Made by a program: the position numbers and the translations under genes
Shown: piece by piece, positions 41,253-50,425 of the stretch
How positions within the stretch are numbered: position 1 is the stretch's first letter
Layout of the letters: each line of letters opens with the position of its first letter
DNA from: Ruminococcus sp.
GTDB lineage: Bacteria; Bacillota; Clostridia; Oscillospirales; Acutalibacteraceae
DNA length: 64,000 nucleotides
Assembly: GCA_017411835.1 (NCBI GenBank)
Contig: JAFQPG010000007.1
Span: forward strand, 1 to 64,000
Direction of reading: 5' to 3'
The notes under the pieces: generated by a model
Database searches by the model: none
Told to the model about the DNA's origin: nothing
Seen by the model: the letters and a program-made list of their open reading frames with translations, nothing else

Positions 41253-42587
41253 TTATACATAATCTAATACAACCGTCACAACAGACAGACTCTCTTTTTT
41301 GTAAAGCGAAAGACTGCTTGTATCGATTGAATAATCGCTTAAACTTTCGTTCACCGTACTGATATAGTTAAAGAAATACTGTGGGTACGAATAAAAAAGA
41401 CTGTCTACTGCGTAGTCGTAGGTGAACTCGTCAGGGTCGATATAAAAATGGAAGTAGTCTTCCTTGTCGGTTGCGGCTTTTAACAGGCTGTTTACAACCT
41501 CTTTGCCGTCGTAATTTGTAAGATGTGCGCTCTTTCTTACGTAATAATTAAACGCTGTGTTGTCGCATTTTGGAATATAAAAATTAGAAGTAAGCGCGTT
41601 TAAATCGCCGTCGCCGTTGATTTGTTCATCGGTCATTTCGCTTGCAATGGCTGAAAACTCGTGGTCTTTCTTTAACTGCTTTTCATTTATATTAAAGTAG
41701 TCATACATAAACGCCTTATCTTCTATATCGTCCCACGTAGTATCGACATAGTACCAGTCACCATCAAGCACAACAGCACTCCACATATGAAGCTCATCCT
41801 GACTTGTGCCAATCAGATTAATACATCTGATACCAACGCCATTGCACAAAAGCTCAAATGCACGAGAATAGCCCTCGCACACCGCAACCCCGTTTACAAG
41901 CGCGCCGTAAGCATCAAAGGCATCGGTCTTTTCGTAGTTTTCCTGCGATGTAAAATCAACGCTCTCGTCATACTCGCAGTTTTTAAGTATATAATCGTGA
42001 ATTTCAAGCTCACGCGCAAATTCGCTCATATCAGAGTCAAGCGAAAGATAAAAGTCGTTGACCTTTTCCTTGAGCTCTTTCATACGTAAAGCAAGCTCAT
42101 CCGGTGAATAACGCGAGTAAAGCTGAACTGCTGTGTAATTATACTCGCTATGGAGTAAAAAGCCGAAGGTAGACGACAGCCAGAAAATCTGAGGGTTGTC
42201 GTCGGTAAGCGCTTTTATGGTAAGTCTTACCTGTGCTTCGCTTAAATTAGATTCTTCTAAAACCGCCTGCTTTGTTTTATACTCGCCGTTTTCTCCTGCT
42301 TGCGGGTAAACATAGTACACGTTCTGATAAAGCAAGTCGTAAAGTGCACGCATCTTATCGTTTTCAAGCAGGTCGTATGAGTCTTTATTCTTATATGGCG
42401 TGTAGTGTTCTGAATAAGTAAAATCGCTTATATCCATTTGAGTATAGCCAAGGGAAATATCCTCAACAATGCCATATTGCGGTTTAAAAAGTGACGATAT
42501 GGTATCTATCATAGAGCACGAGCATAACGACAAGCAAAGCACTAAGCACAACATTAATGATGTAATTTTAATAATCTTATTTTTCAT
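41253..42587 (-). CDS. Transglutaminase-like lipoprotein
   Basis: A 444-aa exported lipoprotein (lipobox LCSC, Cys24). The transglutaminase/cysteine-protease core lies in about 205-290: GVAVCEGYSRAF with the catalytic Cys, ELHMWSAVVLDGDWYYVDTTWDD with His and Asp. All three catalytic residues are present. A C-terminal beta-rich domain of about 140 residues follows. Probably acts on cell-wall or surface peptides. No obvious link with the housekeeping genes around it. Confidence 0.85.
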   Translation of the reverse strand: MKNKIIKITSLMLCLVLCLSLCSCSMIDTISSLFKPQYGIVEDISLGYTQMDISDFTYSEHYTPYKNKDSYDLLENDKMRALYDLLYQNVYYVYPQAGENGEYKTKQAVLEESNLSEAQVRLTIKALTDDNPQIFWLSSTFGFLLHSEYNYTAVQLYSRYSPDELALRMKELKEKVNDFYLSLDSDMSEFARELEIHDYILKNCEYDESVDFTSQENYEKTDAFDAYGALVNGVAVCEGYSRAFELLCNGVGIRCINLIGTSQDELHMWSAVVLDGDWYYVDTTWDDIEDKAFMYDYFNINEKQLKKDHEFSAIASEMTDEQINGDGDLNALTSNFYIPKCDNTAFNYYVRKSAHLTNYDGKEVVNSLLKAATDKEDYFHFYIDPDEFTYDYAVDSLFYSYPQYFFNYISTVNESLSDYSIDTSSLSLYKKESLSVVTVVLDYV

Positions 42588-42627
42588 ATCGTCACCCCTT
42601 TCTATAATATCAGTTTAATACTTAAAA

Positions 42628-43641
42628 TTATTCTCTGTAGTCAATCGGTAAGGTTGCAACCGCGTTTAAATCAAGCGGTGCAATATTACCCGATAAATAT
42701 TCATAGTAGCCTTGCGAACCAACCATCGCGGCATTGTCACCACAAAGAGAAAGCTGTGGCATATAAAGCTTGAAGTTGTTTTCCTTACACTCTTTTTCAA
42801 GCTCTTTTCTCAAAAGCGAGTTTGCCGACACACCGCCTGCAGTAACAAGGGTATTAACGCCTAAATCCTTTGCGGCTTTGATGAAATTGTCAACAAGACA
42901 ACGTACAACTGCTTTTCTAAAGCTTGCGCAAACGTCCTCTTTTGGCACTTCTTCGCCTTTTTGCTCAAGGTTGTGGATAATATTAATCACCGCAGTTTTA
43001 AGTCCCGAAAAAGAGAAGTCGTACGGTGCATCGTCGACCTTAGGACGCGGAAGCGAAAAGGCATCAGGGTTTCCGTTTTCAGCGATTTTGTCAAGCATAA
43101 TTCCGCCCGGATAAGGTATGCCCATTGTACGAGCCGCTTTGTCAAACGCTTCGCCTGCGGCGTCGTCGCGGGTGCGACCAATAATTCTCATTTTTGTATA
43201 GCTTTCAACCATAACGATGTGGCTGTGTCCGCCAGACACGACTAAGCACAAAAACGGCGGTTTTAATTCTTTATGCGAAATATAATTAGCGGCGATATGG
43301 GAACGCAAATGATGCACAGGCAAAAGCGGTTTTTTAGTCGCAAGAGAAAGTCCCTTAGCAAAATTCACGCCGACAAGCAACGCTCCGATAAGACCGGGTG
43401 CGTGAGTAACCGCGATTGCATCGATATCTTCTAGAGTAGTACCTGCGTTTTTCAAAGCTTCGTTTACTACGCCGCATATTGACTCTGCGTGTCTTCGAGA
43501 AGCGATTTCAGGCACAACACCGCCGTAGAGCTTGTGTTCTTCAACCTGCGATGCGATAACCGACGAAAGCACTTCCCTGCCGTCTTGTATGACCGCCGCG
43601 GCTGTTTCGTCACAACTGCTTTCAATAGATAAAATCTTCAT
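42628..43641 (-). CDS. tsaD: tRNA N6-adenosine threonylcarbamoyltransferase TsaD
   Basis: A 337-aa Kae1/TsaD ASKHA-fold protein that completes t6A37 on ANN-decoding tRNAs. LSIESSCDETAAAV at the N-terminus; metal-site histidines in PVHHLRSHIAA (about 107-117); CLVVSGGHSHIVMV; GLKTAVIN; and TAGGVSANSLLR. The ATG at 43641 has TGAGGA; a TTG four codons upstream is possible. Lies after rimI; the partners tsaB and tsaE are not in the window. Confidence 0.95.
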   Translation of the reverse strand: MKILSIESSCDETAAAVIQDGREVLSSVIASQVEEHKLYGGVVPEIASRRHAESICGVVNEALKNAGTTLEDIDAIAVTHAPGLIGALLVGVNFAKGLSLATKKPLLPVHHLRSHIAANYISHKELKPPFLCLVVSGGHSHIVMVESYTKMRIIGRTRDDAAGEAFDKAARTMGIPYPGGIMLDKIAENGNPDAFSLPRPKVDDAPYDFSFSGLKTAVINIIHNLEQKGEEVPKEDVCASFRKAVVRCLVDNFIKAAKDLGVNTLVTAGGVSANSLLRKELEKECKENNFKLYMPQLSLCGDNAAMVGSQGYYEYLSGNIAPLDLNAVATLPIDYRE

Positions 43642-43655
43642 ACTTTTCCTCAAAT

Positions 43656-44090
43656 TTAAAAATATTTAGTCATCAATATTGCATCTTCTTGGGGCTTTGT
43701 GTAGTAGTTTTTTCTTAACGCTACGGTTTCAAAGCCCGACTTTTTGTAAAAGGCTATTGCATTTTCGTTAGATGCTCTTACTTCAAGCGTAATAAAGCTT
43801 AAGTTTTTTTCCTTTGCTTTTTCGCACAGATGAGAAAAAAGCAAATTCGCAACACCTTTTCTGCGATGTGCTGAATCAACCGCAATATCGAGTAAGCTAC
43901 CCTCGTCAAGCACAGTAGACATCAAGGCATAGCCGAGAACATCGTCGTTTTCCTCTACAACAAAAGCAAAAGACGAGTCTTTTTCAAGCTCTGATAAAAA
44001 GCTCTCTTTACTCCATGGGTGAGTAAAGCTGTTTTGCTCGATTTTTAATACAGAGTCTAAATGCTCTTTAGTCATTTTTAAAATCTTCAT
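43656..44090 (-). CDS. rimI: Ribosomal protein alanine N-acetyltransferase RimI-like
   Basis: A 144-aa GNAT protein of the RimI family: HPWSKESFLSEL, DIAVDSAHRRKGVANLLF (acetyl-CoA loop RRKGVA) and ASNENAIAFYKKSGFETVALRKNYY. Starts 4 bp inside the phosphatase gene (ATGA) and precedes tsaD by 14 bp, the usual rimI-tsaD pairing. Confidence 0.93.
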   Translation of the reverse strand: MKILKMTKEHLDSVLKIEQNSFTHPWSKESFLSELEKDSSFAFVVEENDDVLGYALMSTVLDEGSLLDIAVDSAHRRKGVANLLFSHLCEKAKEKNLSFITLEVRASNENAIAFYKKSGFETVALRKNYYTKPQEDAILMTKYF

Positions 44091-44536
44091 AGCGTTTTTA
44101 TCAGCTCGTTTATTGCATCAGTTAAGTCCTGAGCACATTTTTTGTAGGTATTCAAATCGCCTCCGTACGGGTCAGCGATACCCACCTGTAAATCGTATTT
44201 ATCTTTTTGTGGCTTTTGCAGTACCTTTACCATTTTTGCAGGTACACCCAAGCTTTCCACCAAGGTCGCTTGGTCAAAATTCATAGTCACAAAAAGGTCG
44301 TAGTCATTAAGCTTTAGGTTAGGTAAAAATCTTGTTTTGTGCTCGCTTATATCAAGCCCGAGTAAAGCCATAGCATCAACTGCATGCTTTTTGGCACTCA
44401 AGCCGTCTATAGTCGCAACGCCTGCAGACGACGCTTGAAAATCAAGATTTTTGTCAGCACAGATTTTGTTAAAAATCGCCTGTGCCATTGGGGAGCGACA
44501 GGTGTTACCTGTGCATATAAAAAGTACATTCTTCAT
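44087..44536 (-). CDS. Low molecular weight protein-tyrosine phosphatase
   Basis: A 149-aa LMW-PTP. The P-loop FICTGNTCRSPMAQ (Cys9, Arg15) lies at the N-terminus and the general-acid Asp is in IADPYGGD near 122. It could dephosphorylate protein arginine or tyrosine. Between polA and rimI in a coupled block. Confidence 0.92.
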   Translation of the reverse strand: MKNVLFICTGNTCRSPMAQAIFNKICADKNLDFQASSAGVATIDGLSAKKHAVDAMALLGLDISEHKTRFLPNLKLNDYDLFVTMNFDQATLVESLGVPAKMVKVLQKPQKDKYDLQVGIADPYGGDLNTYKKCAQDLTDAINELIKTL

Positions 44537-44552
44537 AGTTTATTCCTTTAAA

Positions 44553-47147
44553 TTACCCTTTTGCATCATACCATGTTTTGCCGACAGAAGCTTCTGCAAC
44601 AAGCGGTACGCTTAATTTTACACAGCTTTCCATTTCTTCCTGCAAAAGCATCGCAACACGCATCGACTCGTACATCGGTGCTTCAACAATCAGTTCATCG
44701 TGCACCTGTAAAATAAGTCGTGCAGAAAGTCCCTCTTGTTTTAGTCGTTTATCAACACGCACCATAGCGATTTTAATGATGTCAGCCGCAGTGCCCTGAA
44801 TAGGAGCATTTCGGGCTACTCGCTCGCCAAAAGCACGCGTGATATGGTTAGATGCTGTAAGCTCAGGCAGATATCTTCGACGACCGAAAACGGTATCGAC
44901 ATAGCCGTCTGCTTTTGCACGCTCGATAGTATTTTTCATATATGCATCAATGCCCGAGTAGTGCTCAAGGTAAGATTTGATATAATTTGATGCTTCTTTG
45001 TTTGTAACGCCGATATCTTTCGCAAGGGAGAAAGCACCGATGCCGTAAACGATACCGAAGTTAACTGCCTTTGCCCTGCTTCTCATAATCGGTGTAACCA
45101 TCTCAAGCGGCATATTGAACACCTGAGAAGCGGTGGTTGCGTGGATATCCTCGTTATCAGCAAATGCTTTGCACATATTTTTATCGTTTGAGATGTGTGC
45201 AAGAACTCTAAGTTCAATCTGTGAGTAGTCAGCATCAATCAAAACGCAGTCGTCTTTTGCAACAAAGAAACGGCGAAGCTCTCGACCGAGCTCTGTGCGT
45301 ACAGGAATGTTCTGTAAATTCGGCTCTGTTGAGCTTATACGACCTGTTCGTGTTTCGGTCTGATTAAACGACGAGTGAATACGCCCGTCCTCACGCACAA
45401 CCTTTACAAGCGAATCACAGTAGGTGGATTTGAGCTTTGCAAGTGTACGATACTGCAAAATCATTGAAATTACAGGGTGGTAATTAACAAGGCTTTCAAG
45501 CACATCCGCGTTTGTGGAATATCCGCTTTTTGTCTTCTTTTTTGCAGGCAGACCTAAATCTTCAAAAAGTGCAACCGCAAGCTGTTTTGGTGAATTTATA
45601 TTAAACTCATAGCCAATCTGATTGTAGATATCCTGCTCTAAATTTTCTACTCTTTGGGCGATATCTTCGCCGTAGCTTTTAATGCCCTTAACATCAACCA
45701 TAAAGCCGATGTTTTCCATTTTAGCAAGCACGTTTGCAAGCTCAATTTCAATATCACACAAAAGCGATTTCTGATTAAACTCTTCAATTTTTTCATCAAG
45801 CTTTTCAAAAAGCGATTTCATACCGTAAACTACAGCATAGTCTTTTTGCTCTTCATTAACCTTGCAAGGAGCTATTTCATACTGTGCGCAAAGCTTTTCC
45901 AAATCGTAGGAAGAAGCATTCGGGTTTAAAAGATAAGCCGCAAGCGAAATGTCAAAAGTAAGGTTTTCTACTTCAAAGCCACATTTGTCGGCATAAGAGA
46001 ATAATTCTTTTGAAGAAAAAACAACTTTTTCAATCTCGCTGTTTTTAAGCACGTCGCAAAGCAAGTCTTCATCGCTACATAAAACAACCTTTTTATCAAG
46101 TACGTAGGCGGTTTTTATAGGCATGCGAGAGAGCACATCTTCGCCCTCAAAATAAGTGTAAAGACAAAGTGTTTTTGAAGTTTTAATATATTCGTTTATT
46201 TCTTTTTTAGAATTTTCTAAATCAAGCTCAGCAATTTCTACAACCTTAGTTTCTTCAGCTTTTACATCATCCTGCACGTCTTCTACCACATCGAGTCCGA
46301 GTTTAGAAATAAGTGAGAAAAGCTCAAGCTTTGCCATCATTTTTGAAGCAGCAGCGCGGTCACAATCGGCAATTTTATACGCATCGATATCGGTATCAAT
46401 CGGTGCAGTAACGCAGATTTCACCGAGCATACGGCTGATAAGCGCGTTTTCTTTACTGTCAATCAGCTTTTTACGCACACCGTCTTTTACATCGATTGTG
46501 TCGATATTTTCGTAGATATACTCAACCGTCTTGAATTTCTGGATAAGCTCGGTTGCACCCTTTGGACCGATACCCGCAACACCCGGTATGTTGTCAGAAG
46601 AGTCGCCCTGAATCGCTTTAATTTCAATCAGCTCTTTTGGTGTAACGCCGTATTCTGAAATGACAGTATCCTCTGTGTAAATCATAGTACCGTTTAGGTT
46701 TTTAGCAAGTCGCACCGATACCTTGTCTGATACTAGCTGTAAGCTGTCTCGGTCTCCTGTTGCGATAACACATTCGTTTTGCGTATTTTCACACGCTTTT
46801 GCAAGTGTGCCCAAGATATCGTCAGCCTCATAGCCCTTGCAGGTAACAAGCTTATATCCTAAAGCACTCAGCAAATCTTTTAAAGGCTGAAGTTGCATAT
46901 GAAGCTCTTGTGGCATACCTTTGCGGTTTGCCTTGTATAAAGCGTAAGCTTCGTGTCTGAAGGTCTTGTCTTTTAAATCAAAAGCAATCGCAATTCTGTC
47001 AGGATTTGTGTCTGCCTTTATTTTTTCGAGCATAGTTAAAAAACCGTAAATCGCATTAGTAAACATACCGTCTTTTGTACTAAGCGGTCTGATGCCGTAA
47101 AACGCACGATTTAATATGCTATTTCCGTCAACTACTAAAAGTTTCAT
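44553..47147 (-). CDS. polA: DNA polymerase I
   Basis: An 864-aa family A polymerase. N-terminal 5'-3' exonuclease/flap domain (about 1-280; VVDGNSILNRAFYG, EADDILGTLAK, GDSSDNIPGVAGIGPKGA). The 3'-5' exonuclease fold (about 300-470) lacks the DxE metal motif, so proofreading is probably lost. The polymerase domain has DADYSQIELRVLAHIS, RSRAKAVNFGIVYGIGAFSLAKDIG and LQVHDELIVEAP. Works in Okazaki-fragment processing and repair. Start overlaps the alr stop by 4 bp. Confidence 0.96.
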   Translation of the reverse strand: MKLLVVDGNSILNRAFYGIRPLSTKDGMFTNAIYGFLTMLEKIKADTNPDRIAIAFDLKDKTFRHEAYALYKANRKGMPQELHMQLQPLKDLLSALGYKLVTCKGYEADDILGTLAKACENTQNECVIATGDRDSLQLVSDKVSVRLAKNLNGTMIYTEDTVISEYGVTPKELIEIKAIQGDSSDNIPGVAGIGPKGATELIQKFKTVEYIYENIDTIDVKDGVRKKLIDSKENALISRMLGEICVTAPIDTDIDAYKIADCDRAAASKMMAKLELFSLISKLGLDVVEDVQDDVKAEETKVVEIAELDLENSKKEINEYIKTSKTLCLYTYFEGEDVLSRMPIKTAYVLDKKVVLCSDEDLLCDVLKNSEIEKVVFSSKELFSYADKCGFEVENLTFDISLAAYLLNPNASSYDLEKLCAQYEIAPCKVNEEQKDYAVVYGMKSLFEKLDEKIEEFNQKSLLCDIEIELANVLAKMENIGFMVDVKGIKSYGEDIAQRVENLEQDIYNQIGYEFNINSPKQLAVALFEDLGLPAKKKTKSGYSTNADVLESLVNYHPVISMILQYRTLAKLKSTYCDSLVKVVREDGRIHSSFNQTETRTGRISSTEPNLQNIPVRTELGRELRRFFVAKDDCVLIDADYSQIELRVLAHISNDKNMCKAFADNEDIHATTASQVFNMPLEMVTPIMRSRAKAVNFGIVYGIGAFSLAKDIGVTNKEASNYIKSYLEHYSGIDAYMKNTIERAKADGYVDTVFGRRRYLPELTASNHITRAFGERVARNAPIQGTAADIIKIAMVRVDKRLKQEGLSARLILQVHDELIVEAPMYESMRVAMLLQEEMESCVKLSVPLVAEASVGKTWYDAKG

Positions 47148-48322
47148 ATCTTATACATCACTTCCACAGTAACGCCGTCTCGGCGGTAAAGTCTTGGTAC
47201 TCGCTTAGATACCGAGCACACAATCTCGTAATTTATAGTATTGCCCCAAAGTGCTACGTCATCAGGAGTAGGTTCGCCACCCCTGCCGTTACCAAACAGC
47301 ACGCAAACGTCGCCTATCTGCACGTTTTCTATATCAGTAACATCAAGGATAGTCTGGTCCATACAAATTCTGCCGATGATTTTAGCTTTCTGACCTTTTA
47401 TATACATATAGCCGTCTTTTGCAAAAGCTCTTATATATCCGTCAGCATAGCCTACAGGAACTGTTGCAATCTTCATATCCTTGTCGGCAGTAAAGGTTCT
47501 GCCGTAGCTGACTGTAGTTCCTTTTTTTATTTCTTTAACGTACGACACCATAGTTTTGAGTCTCATAATCGGCTCGAGGTCTAATCTGTCCTTAAGTTTA
47601 TTAGACGGTGCAAGTCCGTAGAGGATAATACCAGCACGCACCATATCAAGCTTTTTGTCCTTATGGTCGATTATAGCACCCGAGTTTGAACAATGGGTAA
47701 GCTCGAAATTTACTCCCATTTCCTTTAGCTTGTCTACTGTATATAAAAAAGCCTTGAACTGATTGTCGGTGTACTCTTTTCCGTCTTCACATTCGTCAGC
47801 AACCGCAAAGTGAGTAAAAATACCCTCCGGAATAAGATTTTGAAGCTCGCACGCTTCTTTTATTTCTTTTATAGAATTTTCGTCTCTCTCAAATTTCTGA
47901 CACATAAAGCCTATACGACTCATACCCGTATCGGCTTTGATGTGAATTTTACAAGACACATTGGCTTTAACACATTCTTCACTAAGCATCTTTGCGTAAT
48001 CTAAACCGTAAACTGCCTGAGAAATATTATAATCCGCAAGGTCTTTTGCTCTGTTTGCAGGAGTGTAGCCTAAAATGAGCATAGGTTCAGTAATGCCGGC
48101 GTCCCTAAGCTCAAGCGCCTCGTCGAGATTAGACACCGCAAAAAAGTCGCATTTAAGCTCGCTGTAAAGCTTTGCAAGCTCGACCGCGCCATGACCATAG
48201 CCGTCTGCTTTAATAACACAGCACAGCTTTGTGTCCTCTCCTATCTGATTTTTAATTGCGTGATAGTTGCTTATAGCGGCATCCATATTAATCTCCGCCC
48301 ACAATCGTCTGGTAAATATCAC
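47144..48322 (-). CDS. alr: Alanine racemase
   Basis: A 392-aa fold-III PLP racemase supplying D-Ala for peptidoglycan. LWAEINMDAAISNYH at the start, PLP lysine in VIKADGYGHGA, catalytic Tyr in KGTTVSYGRTF, and CMDQTILDVTDI. GTG at 48322 is preferred over a GTG three codons upstream because GGGGTGAT then lies at the right distance. First gene of the alr-polA-PTP-rimI-tsaD block. Confidence 0.94.
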   Translation of the reverse strand: MIFTRRLWAEINMDAAISNYHAIKNQIGEDTKLCCVIKADGYGHGAVELAKLYSELKCDFFAVSNLDEALELRDAGITEPMLILGYTPANRAKDLADYNISQAVYGLDYAKMLSEECVKANVSCKIHIKADTGMSRIGFMCQKFERDENSIKEIKEACELQNLIPEGIFTHFAVADECEDGKEYTDNQFKAFLYTVDKLKEMGVNFELTHCSNSGAIIDHKDKKLDMVRAGIILYGLAPSNKLKDRLDLEPIMRLKTMVSYVKEIKKGTTVSYGRTFTADKDMKIATVPVGYADGYIRAFAKDGYMYIKGQKAKIIGRICMDQTILDVTDIENVQIGDVCVLFGNGRGGEPTPDDVALWGNTINYEIVCSVSKRVPRLYRRDGVTVEVMYKI

Positions 48323-48349
48323 ACATATCACCCCAGTTTACATATTCCA

Positions 48350-48365
48350 TTATATTATAATATAA
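48350..48365. repeat. 16-bp perfect palindrome over the alr promoter
   Basis: TTATATTATAATATAA is a perfect palindrome that covers the -10 region of the predicted alr promoter (48354-48359). Possibly a regulator site, but A/T-only palindromes also occur by chance in promoters. Confidence 0.5.
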
Positions 48366-48382
48366 ATGTTTAAGTATTACAA
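48354..48382 (-). promoter_or_regulatory. SigA-type promoter of alr
   Basis: On the minus strand TTGTAA (48377-48382), 17-bp spacer, TATAAT (48354-48359), about 32 bp before the GTG start. Confidence 0.6.
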
Positions 48383-48426
48383 TAGTTTTGTAGATTTAAT
48401 CGCCTTTTATTGCGTATAATGACCTA

Positions 48427-48455
48427 TTGACTTTAATAATTTAATGTGTTAAAAT
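48427..48455 (+). promoter_or_regulatory. SigA-type promoter of putP
   Basis: TTGACT, 17-bp spacer, TAAAAT at 48450-48455, 42 bp before the putP start. Confidence 0.65.
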
Positions 48456-48496
48456 GGCAAGGTACATTTTATTTTTTAAAATGGAGGGAAAACAAA

Positions 48497-50047
48497 ATGA
48501 CAGAAAAACAAATCATCATTCTTGTTGCTTTTGCTGCTTATATGCTCATGATGATTCTCATCGGCGCATTCAGCTCAAAGAACAAGAACAACGAAGACTA
48601 CTTCTTAGCTGGAAGAGGTCTTGGTAGCTGGACAGCAGCGCTGTCAGCACAGGCATCTGATATGAGTGGCTGGTTGCTTATGGGTTTACCGGGTGCCATT
48701 TATATCGCGGGTACAGGCGAAGTTTGGATTGCTATCGGTCTTTTAATCGGTACAATTTTAAACTGGTATTTAGTTGCAAGAAGACTCAGAAAATACACAA
48801 TAGTTTCTAACAATTCTTTAACTATCCCGAGCTTCTTTGAAAACCGTTTCCACGATAAGAGCGGTATCCTTAAAATCGTAGCTTCTCTTATCATTATCGT
48901 ATTCTTTGCGGTTTACACAGCATCTGCTTTCTCATCAGGTGCAAAGCTGTTTGCAAATGTTTTCGGCTCAGCCGACAACTCTGACACTATGTACTTAATC
49001 GGTCTTTCAATCGCAGCACTCGTTATCCTTATCTATACATTTATGGGTGGTTTCAAGGCTGTATGCTACACCGACTTTATCCAAGGTTTGCTTATGCTCG
49101 TAGCTATCTTAGCTGTTCCGATTATCGCTTACATCGGTCTTACAGGTGAGTTTGGTAGCTTAACATCTGCACTTTCTGCAAACGGTGTTGCTGACCCTAT
49201 GGGTTATTTAAGCCTTATGAAAGACTCTGAAGGCAACCCTATTTCTGCTGTTTCAATCATCTCTAACCTTGGTTGGGCGCTTGGCTACTTTGGTATGCCA
49301 CACATTCTTATCAGATTTATGGCTATCAAATCTGACAAAGAGGTTAAGAAATCAAGAATCATCGCTATCGTGTGGGTTATCCTTTCTCTGGGTGCCGCAT
49401 CATTACTCGGTATCTTTGCTAGAGGTTTCTTAACACAAGCACTTGATTCTACAACAAGCGAAACAGTATTCATCAAATCTATTCTCCAGATTTTCGACGG
49501 CAACTTCGTGCTCATCTTCATCGGCGGTATCTTCCTTTGCGGTATCTTAGCTGCTATTATGTCAACTGCTGACTCACAGCTTTTAGTTACTGCTTCTGCT
49601 GTAAGTGAAGATATGTACAAGGGTGCAATCAACAAAAAAGCATCTGACAAAAACGCTCTTTGGGTAGGTAAAATTGCTGTTGTAGTTGTTGCTATCATCG
49701 CTTATGTAATAGCTTTAAACCCTAACTCATCTATCATGGGTCTTGTATCAAACGCGTGGGCAGGCTTTGGTGCAGCATTCGGTCCTGTAGTACTGCTTTC
49801 ACTCTTCTGGAAGAGATTTAACCTTTCCGGTGCGGTTGCAGGTATGGCTACGGGTGCAGCTCTCGTAATCGTTTGGGAGTACATTCCGATTGGTGGCGAA
49901 ACACTCGCTGCTTCAACCTCTCTTTACTCACTCGTTGTCGGCTTCTTCTTAGCTGCTTTAGTTGCTGTAGTTGTGACCCTTTGCACAAAAGCTCCGTCAC
50001 AGGAAATCGTTGAAGAGTTTGAGAAAGTAAACACAGTTGAAATCTAA
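48497..50047 (+). CDS. putP: Sodium/proline symporter (SSS family)
   Basis: A 516-aa SSS transporter with about 13 helices. Family signatures: NNEDYFLAGRGLGSWTAALSAQASDMSGWLLMGLPGAIYIAG in TM1-2 (Na+ and proline contacts), YTFMGGFKAVCYTDFIQG and AIMSTADSQLLVTASAVSEDMYK. Takes up proline with Na+, as nutrient or osmolyte. Start at 48497 follows GGAGGG; the frame opens 17 codons earlier, overlapping the promoter. Confidence 0.94.
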   Translation: MTEKQIIILVAFAAYMLMMILIGAFSSKNKNNEDYFLAGRGLGSWTAALSAQASDMSGWLLMGLPGAIYIAGTGEVWIAIGLLIGTILNWYLVARRLRKYTIVSNNSLTIPSFFENRFHDKSGILKIVASLIIIVFFAVYTASAFSSGAKLFANVFGSADNSDTMYLIGLSIAALVILIYTFMGGFKAVCYTDFIQGLLMLVAILAVPIIAYIGLTGEFGSLTSALSANGVADPMGYLSLMKDSEGNPISAVSIISNLGWALGYFGMPHILIRFMAIKSDKEVKKSRIIAIVWVILSLGAASLLGIFARGFLTQALDSTTSETVFIKSILQIFDGNFVLIFIGGIFLCGILAAIMSTADSQLLVTASAVSEDMYKGAINKKASDKNALWVGKIAVVVVAIIAYVIALNPNSSIMGLVSNAWAGFGAAFGPVVLLSLFWKRFNLSGAVAGMATGAALVIVWEYIPIGGETLAASTSLYSLVVGFFLAALVAVVVTLCTKAPSQEIVEEFEKVNTVEI

Positions 50048-50076
50048 ACACTATATATAGTATATAAAGATTATAA

Positions 50077-50106
50077 ACCGACGTCTTTTTGGGCGTCGGT
50101 TTTTTG
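50077..50106 (+). terminator. Terminator of putP
   Basis: ACCGACG and CGTCGGT form a 7-bp stem with a 10-nt loop, then TTTTTTG. About 30 bp past the stop. Confidence 0.85.
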
Positions 50107-50183
50107 TTTTATCTTTATTTAATTTTCGCCGATAGAATATAGAAAAACAAAGCTGTAACCATTGCTTTAACGCTTTAATACAA

Positions 50184-50199
50184 ACACAATATATTGTGG
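50184..50199. promoter_or_regulatory. NrdR box 1
   Basis: ACACAATATATTGTGG matches the NrdR consensus ACACWATATATWGTGT at 15 of 16 positions. A TATAAT at 50206-50211 just downstream lets the box lie in the spacer of a promoter. Expected to bind the NrdR repressor when dATP is high. Confidence 0.75.
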
Positions 50200-50310
50200 T
50201 ATGGGTATAATGCGACACAAAATTTAGTTATTTTTCCTTATTGAAAAATTAACCCCTTGTCAATGGATATATTGTACAAATAAAAAGTTTTTTATCGTAT
50301 AAAATACCGA

Positions 50311-50339
50311 TTGATTTTACTCCATATATCGGCTATACT
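50311..50339 (+). promoter_or_regulatory. SigA-type promoter of nrdDG
   Basis: TTGATT, 17-bp spacer, TATACT at 50334-50339. A second NrdR-like box lies just downstream of its start point. The rest of the 378-bp gap 50048-50425 shows no gene. Confidence 0.6.
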
Positions 50340-50360
50340 TTATAAGCACTTTTAGGGTCA

Positions 50361-50376
50361 CCACAATATATGGTAT
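50361..50376. promoter_or_regulatory. NrdR box 2 (weaker)
   Basis: CCACAATATATGGTAT matches the NrdR consensus at 13 of 16 positions. It starts about 20 bp after the TATACT -10 element, where bound NrdR would block transcription. Confidence 0.6.
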
Positions 50377-50425
50377 TTTTTGACCGAGTTTGTAACAAGA
50401 ATGTAATTTTATAGGGGGAGAAATT

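Noticed and set aside
50380..50409. Promoter TTGACC-18-TAATTT just before nrdD
   Set aside because: The start point would fall on the ribosome binding site, leaving almost no leader; the TTGATT/TATACT promoter upstream is more plausible.
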